Shown here one piece after another: positions 25,275 to 38,166 of a DNA stretch of 64,000 bases; position 1 is the first letter of the stretch, and every line of letters begins with the position of its first letter. A model generated the notes under the pieces. That model was not told where the DNA came from. It searched no databases and saw only the letters and a program-made list of their open reading frames with translations. Origin of the DNA: Lates calcarifer (lineage: Eukaryota; Chordata; Actinopteri; Centropomidae); assembly GCF_001640805.2 (NCBI RefSeq), contig NC_066855.1:62001-126000 (forward strand), read 5' to 3'. The position numbers and the translations under genes are program-made.

Positions 25275-25317
25275 AAGATATTACTTTACATTAATCCTTA
25301 ATGTAAAGTAATATCTT
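25275..25317. repeat. Perfect palindrome, 20-bp arms, 3-base loop
   Basis: AAGATATTACTTTACATTAA (25275-25294), loop TCC, then its exact reverse complement (25298-25317). It is AT-rich and could extrude as a cruciform. It lies in non-coding sequence downstream of smim36. Confidence 0.95.
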
Positions 25318-26039
25318 AATCCTCAAATTTGAGACACTGGAAACAACCATTTGACATCACTCACTGAGGCTGTTTACTGTCAATCAACTAATTAATTAAT
25401 CAACTTACTGTTTAAACAATAAGCGAAAAATGACAATGCACATTACGGGGACACCTGTCAGCCCACCACAATGTGGGGATGCAACCTAACTGTGCACCAC
25501 ATTGTGGGGACTCCTGCATTGTGGGGACAGGGGAGATGGTTCTCCAAAATGTAAACTGTTTACTTTGGGGTTAAGTCTTGATTATTGGGGAAAGGCTGGA
25601 AGTAGGTTTAGCTGCTTGTTAGGGGGATGGGTAGAGGAAGGTCCCCATAGAGATGGTGAGGGAAGTTTGTGTGAGGGCTTCTTTGGGTTAAACTGACACA
25701 TCTGTTTGCCAGATTGTTGTTTTGTTAAATATCAGTTATGGTACAGTGACCATGACAACAACAAAAGTCCTAACACTTGTGTTTCCAGCATCCCATGAGG
25801 ATCCAAATGTTGTCTCAGAGGTTTCAAAACGAGGACAAAACTAGAGTGAGGGTCAAAATAGATGAAAAGATGAAGCAAAAAAAGATTAGTGCGTCTCTAA
25901 CATAAAGCACCCTGCATGTGAACATCTGCATATGTTCAGATATTACACTTCATTGTGTGTCAAGGGCATCTGTTCATCCCATACATCCATACAGTACATG
26001 TACAGAGTGTGTCGTGCCAGTGTTCTGTATGTTCCAACT

Positions 26040-26235
26040 GTAATCCATCACGCATTAGCAAATGCATGGAAATCAATTATTACTGATATGCGTCGCAGTG
26101 TGTGACACAAATCAGGGCCATTGTCACAACACCCAGAGTCTGAGCAGCTGATTGGTCCCATTCCCTTTAATCAGATTAACAGCAAATCAAAACCTGATTA
26201 ATTAGTTTCAGGCCTGCATTCGGTCATGCTTTGTT
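26040..26235. promoter_or_regulatory. Candidate conserved non-coding element
   Basis: A repeat-free AT-rich block dense in homeodomain and POU-like cores: GCATTAGCAAATGCATGG, ATCAATTATT, TTTAATCAGATTAACAG and CCTGATTAATTAGTTTC. This composition is typical of developmental enhancers near transcription-factor genes such as hlf. The call rests on base composition alone. Confidence 0.3.
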
Positions 26236-27805
26236 CATTAGTCACACACTTTCTAACTCACCTAGATCTACATCTGTGTGGTTTTGGTTTGTCTTGGGCG
26301 GATTTTTATGATTGTCGAAACATCATTTTAAAATGGCAGCTTCAGACTCTGATTTTTAAGGACTGGTACTAAAGTGAGCATTTACTGTTGATGTTTTAAA
26401 TATCTAGATGTGACTGCATCATATCTTTTAAAATTCTACTGCCTTAGTTGCAGCATTGATGTTAAGACTAATAAGAATAAAATTCACATATTATCAAATA
26501 ATATTCAAGGATATATAGTGAATGAATTAAAATAAAATGAATACCAGGGATGAAAAGTGATTAACAATGATTGATGAACAATGATTAATGGTTAAAAACT
26601 AAACTAAAACTATAACATTACTCCAAACTATTTTGAGATACTGGGCTGTTATTTACAAGTTAACAGTGCTCAAATTTCAAATTTCTTTGCTTTCAGTTGT
26701 TCTGAAAATTCAAGCTGTGCTCTGACTTTTCAAAGCAAATTCACTACATGCAGCTCTTGGTTTCCAACATGTGGAAATGTTCAAGACAAATGTCATGTAT
26801 GCTTTGGCTGCCTTCAGCACAGCTGCTCATGTTCTGTCCATCCTGAAGAACATTTGGAAAGAGGATAATTATTTTCACAGTAGAAACATCATGAATCAAA
26901 TATAGTTGGCATGTTTCTTGTTAATCATTTTAAACCTCTTTGTAATGTTTATGTACATGCAGCTTTATCATCCATGCACCGCCCACTGCCTCATGATCTC
27001 TGAGTACTGTGATCAGATGGTATAGATGTGCTCAAACAACTGACTCAGACTTTTAGACTTACAAATGGGTGGTGGCTATATTGTCGTTGAATGAGTTAAA
27101 CCTCAGTGACCAAAACATTTTTCAGGTTATGTAACATCACATTTCAACTCGTTAAAAAAACAGGTTAGGAAGTGTTGTCAGCTGTTGACTATAAATAAGC
27201 CTCCATTTATCCATGGAAACAAATAAGAAGTATCATGAAAGTCTAGTATTTGTTCATTAGAACTAAACTGACTGACTCTGAAAATGCAGTGTGCATTTAA
27301 ACATTAGTTGTTTGCATCTTATCAATAAATAACTGAACTGAATCAAGTTTGTGCCAGTATTTTAAATGAGTTCAGTCATTGAGAAGTAGCCTATAAATCT
27401 GTTAATGAATAAATGAATGAATGAATTAAAGAAACGAATGAACATATGAACAATGAACATACATGCACTGTTGTAAAGATGTTAATTTGTTCTCCTACTA
27501 ACTAAAGCATGATCGGGGTGGGCAGTGAGTGAACAGACAATTAAAGCAGTTCCTTCACTCTAAGTGAAGTGTTTCCATGGAACATAATGCAGGCAAAAAC
27601 AACATTTCTTCAATTTCTTCATTTTCTTCAAAACAAAACTGGCAAAACTAATTAGGAGGAATTAAATGTCATTGTGCTGGTTATGCTAGATGAACAGTTG
27701 GGGTTTTTACCAAAGTATGTATGTTTAAAATTTTAAAATAACACATGGGGCTATGTTGGTAAGGGCATGTTGCTTGAGGTCCCATGACATGAGACATGAA
27801 ATAAA

Positions 27806-27827
27806 GGGTTAGGGTTAGGGTTAGGGG
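27806..27827 (+). repeat. Short interstitial telomere-like repeat
   Basis: Just over three TTAGGG units in a row. It is too short to imply a chromosome fusion. Confidence 0.8.
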
Positions 27828-27840
27828 TTTCATACAGTAC

Positions 27841-28025
27841 GTGCAAACCGTGACCTGTTGGTGGCGCTAAAGGAAAAGTCAGAGAATTGCCAAAGTTGCT
27901 GGGATTCGACCATGAATATCTGTATAAAATTTCATGGCAATCCATCAAAAATCTATTGATATATTTCAGATTGCACATAAGTAGTGAACTGACCAACAGA
28001 TCCTGCCATCCACAGAGCTCAAACC
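27841..28025 (+). repeat. Dispersed repeat family C, copy 2
   Basis: Blocks TGGTGGCGCTAAAGGAAAAG, AAATTTCATGGCAATCCATC and GATCCTGCCATCCACAGAGC correspond in order to those at 16970-17240. Confidence 0.6.
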
Positions 28026-28920
28026 ACTGAAACAGTTTGTGAACCACTGAAGCTCTGATAACCCTCCTGTGTAAAACATATAAAACATTAACATACAGAG
28101 TGGACACAGCAGAACATCAGCAGCACCAGACTGTGAGTCTGTAGCTCCCCTCCCCCCAAACTCTGGACCCTGAGGTCCCAGACTCTAAGCTCTTCGTCCT
28201 GCTGCATGACGCTCTGAAGCAGCCTGTAAATCCCCTGCCTGACCCCACCCCCTCCATCACCGAGATGAAGTGCACTGACAACATAAACCCTCACTGGACA
28301 GGGAAATAATGAATGGATGGATAGATGCATGTTCGTCACTCATCCCTTTGACGTATGCTGGACAGTAGGACTAACCCTTTGGTGGCCTCTGTGCGATGGT
28401 TAAGGTTTACAGATGTTGATGCAGCAGATGTTGGTGTTAACAGAGATTTTGTGGATGGTGTTAAAAGAATGTTTGTTTGGAGGGAACTCCACAGCACAAT
28501 GTGATATCATGGGTGTATAAATAGCACACCAAATTTAAGGACATTTCATGTGTTATGTCTACACATTGTAGGCTCTTAGATATGAGATTAGTTGGTATTC
28601 AAGTATTCAACAAATTTAAACGTTTCATGAAAATCCATGCAGTTGTTGGTGACGTATTTCAATCAGTGGACATTCTTGCAAATCAACAGAAACTGGTTTT
28701 GGAAAACAGTTTTTATTTGTGCTGACAAAACAACAAAATCAAACCTCAAGGTTTCATAGCTTTTAAATGGAGGGTACTGCACTACCTAGACCACACATTA
28801 GTCAGTTTTCCCTTGGGCTTTAGCTGAACTTTGCACCAAACTTTATTAATTTTTTATGAACTTGTGTAGGAGGTATTCTTTAATCTGTCTTAATAATAAT
28901 GTTTTTCCTTGTTTTTCCAG

Positions 28921-29274
28921 GGTGTGAACCACACCTGATGAAAAAACTAAATCCTAAAAGCCCCCTGAATTCCCACGATCAGCTTCCATCCACCTTGCCT
29001 GAACATAATCACATCCCGCTGCAGGATGCCGAGGACTCAACAGTGTCCAACGGGTCAGATTCACAAAGGGATAATTCTCCTCTGGGAAACTCGAGACGCT
29101 GGATTCTTGCCAAATACAGAAACAGCAGAGGTTGTGGTGTAGGAGCTTTGATTCGTCACTGTGTTGTTCCTGTTCAGCTTTTAAGACTGGAGCTTATGAA
29201 TAACTGGGACTGAGGTGGTGCCAGATCCAGTTCCTCGTCGTTCAGTTTGCTGAACGGTGGTCAACGTGAATAAA
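28921..29274 (+). CDS. Unidentified terminal-exon-like ORF
   Basis: A strong acceptor (ttgtttttccag, ending 28920) is followed by an ORF open to a TGA at 29211-29213. The phrases LPEHNHIPLQDAEDSTVSNG and NSRRWILAKYRNSRG look protein-like rather than low-complexity. An AATAAA follows at 29269-29274, 56 bases past the stop. Acceptor, open frame and poly(A) signal together make a plausible last exon on the plus strand, the same strand as smim36 4 kb upstream. No homologue is recognised. It could be an alternative last exon of smim36 transcripts, a separate gene, a lncRNA exon or a transposon fragment. An internal ATG (MKKLNPKSPLN) lies near 28938. Confidence 0.3.
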
Positions 29275-31973
29275 CTGAGTCATACTACACAGACTTGATT
29301 AATGAAAGGAGACCCCTGTTCCTCTGTGGCTGTTTTCCCCCCTGTTTACACCAAATCATCCCCAATATGACAATACCATAAAACTGCTGCTCAAACTTTT
29401 GTTGGATTAACAGCATGTATGTGAAAAGCACTCCAATACACTTTTTGGTGATTTTCATATTTTCACTTAGATCTAAACAGTATACAGCTTTTCTCTAGGG
29501 TAGGAAAAGTCTACTGCTACATATCTCATTATTCAAAATCTTCAAAATCCAATCATTTGATTGAATATGATTCCTAAAATTTTTAAAACATAGAAATGTC
29601 TCAGTAAAGTTAGAGTTGGTTTGTCACAGAAAACCACCCATGTATACACAAATACACACATGAATCTTCAATAACGGAGGCTTTTTAAATCTCTGCATGA
29701 ATTAATAACTTCCCAACAGTGACAGCAGGAGGGTGAAGAGAACTGAACAAAATGTAAATATGAATATGCCTAATTTGAGTTAATAGAGATATACATCCTG
29801 ATTATGTTGTAGCAGCTAGTGTTCGTCAGCTAGGAGTAAGGCCTGTATTACTTAAACAAACTGGGCAGCTGTTCCAAGGCTCAAGGGCCCCAGACGCCCT
29901 GCCCACAATTCTTAGGCAGTTTATTGAATTACTTTTTCAATTATTTCCAAGTAAATCTGTGATCATCAAATTATCACACATAGTTTGAAAAACTGGGGAC
30001 TACATTCTGCAACAAGTCCATTTGTTTATGGTTAAATTTGGGGGATGTTATAGACCCATGAAGGTTTGGGATTTGGGAGTGTTAAGACAAAACTGGGGAG
30101 TGTTTCTTAAAGTGACAGTATCCCATGTTTTTATGTGTTTTTTTTAATGTAAGAATGACTGTACAGAACAGGTTAATTTTCTTTCTTTGACGGATTCTAA
30201 ATGTCAGAAATTGAGGGTATTACTGAACATATGTTTTTTTGGAGGGTTGAAGGTCAGAGGCTAGAGGTCAAATTTTAATTAGAGCCCCCCCTCACTACAA
30301 AGCAGGGACCTCTGCTTCCTGATGCAGAGATGTGGAGTGCAAAAAAAAAAATGGCAAACTGGCTTAATCTCTCTTCCTTCCTAAAACGACAAAATCCTCC
30401 TCGACCAAAAAGACTCTCGCCCCTCCATCCCCAACGTCAGGCTCCATCCCCTCTGCTCATTGGCTCTGGCACCATCTGACAGATGATCCAACCCCCAACT
30501 CTTTAGAGGACTCGTGCCACAGAGGCCCTCGCAGGGACAAATCCCCTTACATAAAAAAAAGAAAAAAAGCACACGGCTGCTGAGTAACCCACCAATGGCT
30601 GCATCCCATCCATAATATGAATTGCACAATTACCCCCCCTATTTTTCATGTTTGTGGATTATATGCTGACCACTGCAGCGTATTAGAACCATGTATTATG
30701 TATTTGTTTTTCCCCTGTGCTTTTTTTTGTCCAGTGGCGAGGGGTTACGTAAGCCTCAGGTTGTCAACGGGGCTGACATGTCACCGTGTCGAGGCGTGAC
30801 CTGATGGCTCATCTGATGCCTACATGAGGCTCACAGAGCGGGATCACTGCAGCACGCAACGCCGAAGATCTGACCGAGGACCAGACAGGCAAAACCAACT
30901 AACCAACCCCTGTCTGTTTGTCTGTGACGTCAGATGTGATCCAGACTCATGGTGCTTTCCTTTAACATACGGTCTTTAGATGATTAAAGCAGTTTTTAAC
31001 CATGTCCTTGAACAATAAATCATCAGTCTGCACCCTCTCATGTTTTTTTTCAGTGTCAGAAACACATTTGCAGCCATTAAAACCCAAAAATAATTCTCTG
31101 ATCACAGAACACAAACAGAAATACTATTGTGCATAAAAAGTATAAAAAATGTATATTGTAAGGTATATCAGACACATTCTTGTGTCTTTACACAAGAACA
31201 CCAGAGTTTAGATAGTTTCTGCTCTGGTATCTCTGCTGCAAAATACATTTAAATTAATTTCAACAGACATTATTCACGAAAACAAGAAATCTCACTTATT
31301 TCAGTGATATAAAGTGTGTCATGATCCTCATCAGACCTTCCTCTGATGAAGGTTGTGAGACCTTGATGAATTCTGAGGAGTCATCTGCATACAGGACGAT
31401 TCTATCTGATAATTTACATCTAAGTTTCTGTTCTGTCACAGAACTGAAATTAATGTTTGTCTTTTCATCTACAACCACAGTTGTTCCCATTCTTAAACCA
31501 CTCTGCAGATGCCATCTCCAGATATCCTAGAAAGTGAGAGCTTTAAAAATGCCAACAGTAAAGTAAGTTAAAAAGCATAGAGTGTGGTGGTGGTGTGGCT
31601 GTTGGTGGTCCTGGAAGGTGATTGGGTTTCATGGTGTTGGTTTAATATTACTTTGTCAAAAATATAAATCTGGATTGAAAATGTTGCTGTCAAAGTAAAA
31701 AAAAATTTGCATATTGAAAACAGGTGTTGAATATTTTTTTCTTTCTTGAATCTGTTACTGTGTAAAGATAATAATGTGACCAGAATTTGAAAAATGTGCA
31801 TTAAAAGTCTAATTCAACCCAAAAACAATGTGTAAATCAATAAAAAAAAGAAGCCGAAGTGTGGTGTTTAATACAAACACGAATAAAACTTATGTTACAG
31901 TAACTCTGCAGGTTAATGCAGAGCGAGCTACGAAAGCTTGTTAAAGGTTTGTTTGGTCATAAACAGTGACAGC

Positions 31974-32400
31974 TTTAAAGGAAAACTCTAGTATTTTTTC
32001 ATCTTATGTTTTTGTGTGTAAATGATTGATAGGGACCAAAATCTTTGGGATCAGTGTAATATTGATCCAGAACAGTACACCCCACCAAAGTCATGTCAAA
32101 GTAGGTCCACTAATGTTCTTGTTTTTGCCACTATTAGTAATGCAAGTAAGATCCTTTGGTTTAATCAGAAGCATCAATATATATCTCTACTAGACTCCAC
32201 TGACATTAACAGGAATTTTACGGGGTGCCACTGGAATACCACTGCTTCCATCTGTTAGTTGGTGTTGCTGTGTAGTACTTTTACTGATGTCAACACAAAC
32301 ACAAACAAACTAACAGGTTGAGGCAGTGGTATTCCAACAGCCCGTGTTCTGCTTGCTTAAAATTCCTGTTTTTGTCAACGGAGTCTGGTAGACACTTTAG
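31974..32400 (+). repeat. Dispersed repeat family A, copy 3, with inverted right arm
   Basis: The left part repeats the order of the copy at 10393 (TTTAAAGGAAAACTCTAGTA through ACTCCACTGACATTAACAGG and GGAATACCACTGCTTCCATC). The right part (about 32310-32395) is an inverted copy of the same end, CAGTGGTATTCCAACAGCCC to TTGTCAACGGAGTCTGGTAG. The right end of the family is therefore a large palindrome of roughly 80-base arms, as in foldback or MITE-like elements. Confidence 0.75.
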
Positions 32401-35185
32401 GTTTTAAATAAAACACTTTAGGTTTTAACTAATTTGTCCTAAAACAAAAAAAATATTTTTTCTGTTAACACACAACAGACACGTCATAGTCTTCCAACTG
32501 GCCTTCAGATTTTGAACCAGCACTAAAAATTCCTCTGCTGTTGCCGTGTGATGGTCTGAACTTGTGGGATTAGCAGAATATCCTGATGTACTACCCCTTT
32601 CACTTTGAGAAAATGGTATTACATAATGGCAATTCCAACTTAGTGGTGTGTTCCAGAGGTTAAAATATGAGACAAAATGAATCAAAAGAGTGTTGTGTAC
32701 ACACTGGGATTAAATCGGGACTCTGGCTGCAGGGTTGGATATTTGGACAGGACACTCATTTCACATCTTCAGACAAAAAGAGGAGGACCTGTGGAGGATC
32801 TGTTGGAACTGAGCAGGATATTTTTAGACATATTGGATGGGATAGACACAGTTGTTAAGCTGATTATTGTTTTGTAGAACATCATGACTGATCAGACCAA
32901 GTTGGACCGAGTGTGTCACAGTCTACGCCAGCTGCTTCTGGTCTGAGACAAATTTTATATTTAGATAAAGGCTGATTGATAGTTTGAAACCACGACTTCT
33001 CTAATGACGACCTGCAGTCCTCTTGCACTGAGCACAACCTCAGCACACCTCAGTATGCAACCTGCTGCCACAGCAGTTAGTGAAATCGTCATGAAATATA
33101 ATCCAGTGATTTCATGGACATGGACATAAATTCGCCTTTTTTTGGTGACAGTCAGTACAATTTTCAAACTGATGTATCTCAACTGGAAATGTATTCTTTG
33201 AATGAAATGCTACATTCATTGATGGAAGCAGTGTTGAAAAGCAGCAGGTTGAGGTGGGCGGTGGATGAACGAAGTGGACAACTATCACACAAGAAAACTG
33301 AGTTCATATTCAGAGTCCTGTCTGTGGTTTAGTCACTCCCACAGCCTGTTCAAGGAGGGAACACTGCACTGTAATTCAACCTCACCGTTCTGTGTTAAAG
33401 GTTCGTAGGAAGAAATGGGGAACATTGTTTAAGGGTTTACTGTGAATTTTTTCTCTATTAAACCTGACCAGGATTTTTCCCTTACCCAAACTAAGCTGTG
33501 AGAAACTAAACAGAAGCAGAAATTAGTGTTATACTGCTGTCATCACTACAAATTCCTGTCACAAAAAGAAATGGTTTCTGTCCATGAAATGAATCAGTAC
33601 ATTAAATGTTGGGAGTATTTGATGAACTGCAGGTTGTACTGACTGTCACAGCAAAAATGATAAACTCGTGACCACAAACACAAAACCAATCAATTATATT
33701 CATGTACACAGACATGTGGTTTGAAACATTGGAGTCTGAACAGATCTAAATACAGGTTTATGCCAGAGAGAGACTCTATGGAGCAGGAGCAGGAGACCTG
33801 GTTTATATGAGCTGAGGCTGATGAAGGAACAAGGTACAGGTGTGGTTCAATAAAGGGAAAAGGGTCAGGTGTGCAGGCAGACAGAGAGCAGGAAACTCTG
33901 AGGACATCTAATGGAGAGATGATGGAGAGAAAAGATTTGTTGATCTGTTGGAAAAAACTGAGAAGAACAAATGTATTGAGATGAGTGAGAAGAGTGAAGG
34001 CAGTGAATGAATTATAGTATCACAAAAATAACATATCAGGGATTTTCATTGGTATTTTCCACAACAGTGAAGAGCCTCTTCACACACTCTTCACACTGAC
34101 TGCTTTCATGGTGATCTTCATTACATCCTGCTGCTGTGATCACAGTTGGTGTGGAGGTGCTGCCCCCAAGTGGTCATCGATAGACTTACTTTTAGTCAAA
34201 TCACACTGAACATCATTTTCACTGACTCCAGATTTATGGAGATGTTTAGTTTAGTTTTAGTTTTAGGTTGTTTTTTTCTGGTATGGTGATGCATTTTCAT
34301 ATTTAAGGATTAAAAAGTTGTTTACAAACAAATGCCATATGACCAAAAGATAAAATGATGTTGAATATATTGTTTTATATAATGGCTATGGCTGCACAAC
34401 ACACACCATAATAGTACAGTACACAACAAAAGTACAGCATGTAATATAACAACATAAAAAGTTGGTGGTGGTTTTTATGGCTCTTTTCACATTAATAAAA
34501 GGCTAAAATACATTAATTAATGAAGCTTCAATTAATCTACATGTTAATAAATGTCTTAAAATCCCCTGAAGCTGCAGAATTTTCAATAAGTCTTTTTTCA
34601 CTCTTTTCTTTATCAGAGCTGATAAAGCTGAAAAAATCTGAGACAGAGTGGATTTTAACTTTTATTTATTTGTTATTATTTTGATCATGAGAAACATAAT
34701 CAATGACAAATATAGGAAAAATATCTTTGAACACAGAATCAAACAGATCTGAGCTGCAGAGGCTCTGAAGAAGCAGAGAGAACTGAACACCAGGATGCAG
34801 GAGAGAGATAAATCACAGCGAACGAAAAGGAACAACTGAACAAGAAAAGAAAAGTGCTTCAGGTTGGGTGAATACATTCCTCTAGGCTGAATACAGCCAT
34901 GAAACTATACATACATAACCATCTACGGTAGAGGTGACTCTGTCCTTGCTGAAAAATGAAAAGTGGAGCACCTGGTGCAAAAAGCCAAGAACTGACTCAG
35001 CTGTATGATGTGGCACCTGCTCAGGGTGGGGGTGGCGGGTGGGGGGTGGTGAGGTATTTCAACTACAAAGGGAGGAGGAAATGATCGGACAGGAAATGAA
35101 CCTCAGAGGATTTTCATAATGCCCATGCATCGCCCAGACTGGTTGGGCTCGCCGTTTTGGTAACAGGTATGAATATATTTTTATT

Positions 35186-37950
35186 TATATGTGTTAATAT
35201 ACTGCTTATATTTATGTAACCCTTTCCAAAATACACAGGAAATATCTATGTAGGAAAAAAGACTGTACAAAAACAAGAAGAATAGCTCTGTATAAACATT
35301 AAAACCTTTAATATATCAATATATCCTTTATATACTGTTTTCTTTTGGTCTGTAGTAAAGAGTACTAAAGTGGTTCCACAGTATAAGACAACACCACTCA
35401 CTCAACGCACTGTTTCAAATATACATTCATGTCACACTCGGCCACCGGGGAGCGCACTCACTGCTGAGCTACACTTAAAATGACAAAAAAAAATAAAAAT
35501 AAGTTCATGCCAAAGCTGTACAGAACCATCTATTGCACTGAAGGGAACAGGTTTGATTTCTATAGTGAAGAAAAGACACAAGTCTGAGTAGTTTGACAAA
35601 TATTGTACCACCTCCTGAGCTTATAAAAACCTTTTTTTTTTTTTAAACATTCAAAGACAAAAAAGCTGACTGATGTGGGGTTTTCCTTCACTGTGTGATG
35701 GTGGAATCAACTGATCACATCTAAACGGACAAAAACATTCTGTCCTGGAGATCTGAAAGCATGAGGCAGCTCAAACTGAAAAATGACAAAAACAAACAAC
35801 AAAATCAGCTCTTTCTTTGTTACTGCATCTGTTATGTTGGTGTAACACTGTTGTAACACTGCCATACGGACAGCAGGTTCACTGCAGAAATCCCTGCACA
35901 TACTTCCGTCATCCTGCAAGAAGGATGACTCCCATCATCCATTAAACAGAGCAGGCAGTGTGAAATGAAGCTGTAACATTGTCAAAAGGTTTCATGACAA
36001 TTCTGAAAGCTAAAAGCAGAGCTGCAGAGGAGTATCTGTCGTCTGAAGTGAATCCTGATACATTTCATTTTTCTGAAAAGTTGTATGAGATGAACTGACT
36101 GAAGCTAATGAGCTACACTTTTCAGTGAAGGTCGATTTTTCCAGACAGCAGTGTTGGGATTTTCTACAGCGAGGTCAGTACTTTAACATGCACAGTGACA
36201 AACACAGCTTATCTCAAACACAACGAGACAAACATCAGACAGATGAACAGGTAGATACAGTCTGAGAGGAGGGTGTTCAATTATCAATCAATTCTACAAA
36301 CACTGAAGATACTGAACTAAAGGGAAAATGTCACATTAATCAACAAAGTTCACAAGCACAGCAGCTGACTTCATCTATGGCATCGTCTTTAAACTCTTCC
36401 TGCAGCGTCCTCTGTGTGAACTGATCCGATCTGTACATGAGCTGAAGCAGTCCTTCCAGCCTGGTTGTAAATTAATATAGAGTCTGAGGCAGGAGCAGAT
36501 CACGAGGCTGCAGGGGGGCCCTGTCAGCCACCAGGGGGCTTCAAAAATGCAAAAATGCTAATTCTCTTTGGATTCCTCTCTTTACTGTTTTTGTTTAAGC
36601 ATTTAAAGATACACTCCCTGATGTTGTCACAGCAAATCAGGGGATTATAACAAATACATTTTCAGGGGTTATAAAAAAAATTGGGTTATAAAAAATAACA
36701 AATTTCTAGTTGCTATAAATTTTTTCTTGGCTTCTTTCGGTGCTATATCAAAATCAGCGAGTGCATCTTAAAGTTATGATATCTTATATTTCTTTGTACT
36801 TTTTATAGTTTCACATATCCATAAAAATACTGATTAGGGACAAAGAAGGTGTGAACCGGTCCTGATAAAAAAAAAAAGAAAGCGGCTGATCGACCAATAG
36901 ATGAGCAGGAGGCGGTACATACACATTCATATACAGAGTCGTTGAGGGGTAGGACGAAGGCAGGTATGTACACATGGAACAGGTGCATTTTGGGGGGGAC
37001 CTGCTAGGGGGCAGAGTTTGTGAGGGGGAGGGGGGCTGGCAGAGAGTGAGGCATATGGTGGTTGTAAAGTGCTGTCACCATACACTGAGGAAGGAGTGGT
37101 GGGGTGGGGTAAAAGGTCAAGTTTTTGTGTCCGTGAGGAGAGTTCACAGGGCCGAGGGGACGGCCAATCAGGTGTGTGTACATGTCTATGTATGTGTGTG
37201 TTTAACATTCATCTGAATAATGGGCTTGATATGCAGCAGGTGACCTGCACATTTTTAAGCGGCTGCTGGGTGACTGTTGTCATGGAGACGGATGACAAAT
37301 GTCAGCTGGTGAAGTTGAGAATATTAAAAGGAGGTGAAAAGGTTTTGTTTATAAGACTCCTGGCTTGCAAAGAGGGAATAAAGTAGTGCCAAAATATAAC
37401 AATAAAATATACAGACTCAAACCAACGTGGATTAATCCGCTGCAGAAAATAGTCCCAAACTAACCCACTATTTCCACATTTGTTTGTTAAAACCTAAAAT
37501 GTCCATTTAAAGAAATTACAACAAATTTTGAGATAGATTTCTTCTGAAAGTGTTGAGAGACGAACACTTTCAGCAGCAGAGAATAACCATCAGGGGGCAT
37601 ACTCCTGTAAAATGAGCACATGTGAGTTTATATTAATGGACTATGCACTTAATTATCATTGGTCCATTGAGTAACCTCCACCTCCTGGTCAAAGTCAGAA
37701 CACAGAGGAGGAAAAGTTGAAGTATATTTTGGATTTATTTGGATCTTAACCCTTCACCTGCTGTGAGTCGAGTCATCAGGACTTTATTTGTGGAGCAGGA
37801 AGTTAAAGGGGGGTCTCTGGTGGATCAGGAGGAGGTGGGGTTGTCATTCTCACTGTGTGTGTTGGTGTTTAAATATATATATATATATATATGAGCTTCA
37901 TATATATATATATATATATATAGGGTGTGTGTGTGTGTGTGTGTGTGTTA
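35186..37950 (-). other. hlf: Probable hlf 3' UTR
   Basis: Downstream of the hlf stop on the minus strand there is no further exon for about 2.7 kb, until an AATAAA near 35191-35186. Mammalian HLF also has a multi-kilobase 3' UTR, so a long UTR fits, but the true end is uncertain; another AATAAA lies near 34660. Just after the stop are an AC repeat and a TA-rich perfect palindrome. A poly-A/T run near 35631-35644 and CTCF-like motifs occur within. Confidence 0.4.
37873..37919 (-). repeat. TA-rich perfect palindrome just 3' of the hlf stop
   Basis: 22-base arms (37873-37894 and 37898-37919), alternating TA closed by TGA/TCA around a three-base loop. It is followed toward the gene by a (TG/CA)n tract (37925-37948) that touches the stop codon at 37951. 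In the mRNA it would begin about 30 bases after the stop and fold into a long AU stem. Confidence 0.9.
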
Positions 37951-38166
37951 TCACAGCGGCCCATGCTGTGCCTCGTACTTGGCCAGGATATTCTTGGTGC
38001 GTCCAAGCTCTTTCCTCAGGTCAGCCACCTCCTGCCTCAGAGCCGAGTTCTCCTTCTCCAGGAAGCCGGCTCGGATGGCGATCTGGTTCTCTTTGAGCCG
38101 CCTCGCGTCCCGGGACCGCTTCGCTGCCAAGTTGTTCTTCCTGCGCCTGGCCCAGTATTTGTCATC
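37951..38166 (-). CDS. hlf: hlf coding exon 4: basic region and leucine zipper
   Basis: 71 codons plus TGA, from [10 protein letters not shown] to [10 protein letters not shown]. The acceptor is cttcgagcag just upstream of 38166. The DNA-contact core [13 protein letters not shown] is complete. Small changes from the mammalian protein as remembered: Met to Leu in NNLAAKRS, Ser to Gly in [12 protein letters not shown] to RTKN and ARHGPL to AQHGPL. Confidence 0.97.
   Translation of the reverse strand, partial: DDKYWARRRKNNLAAKRSRDARRLKENQIAIRAGFLEKENSALRQEVADLRKELGRTKNILAKYEAQHGPL

Larger units (their letters stand above)
24700..35000. other. smim36-hlf intergenic region
   Basis: This is where MMD lies in human. 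I looked for its conserved blocks (for example CYEHAANCYTHA) and saw none, nor any exon of similar GC-rich coding character. The stretch holds a perfect palindrome (25275), homeodomain-motif-dense AT-rich sequence (26040-26235), a short telomere-like repeat (27806), dispersed repeats (27841, 31974) and one unexplained exon-like ORF (28921-29274). Confidence 0.55.

Noticed and set aside
37069..37386. 105-aa plus-strand ORF and neighbours near 36927-37216
   Set aside because: These lie in the probable hlf 3' UTR, overlap on both strands, are low-complexity (G-rich or TG-rich) and have no domain.
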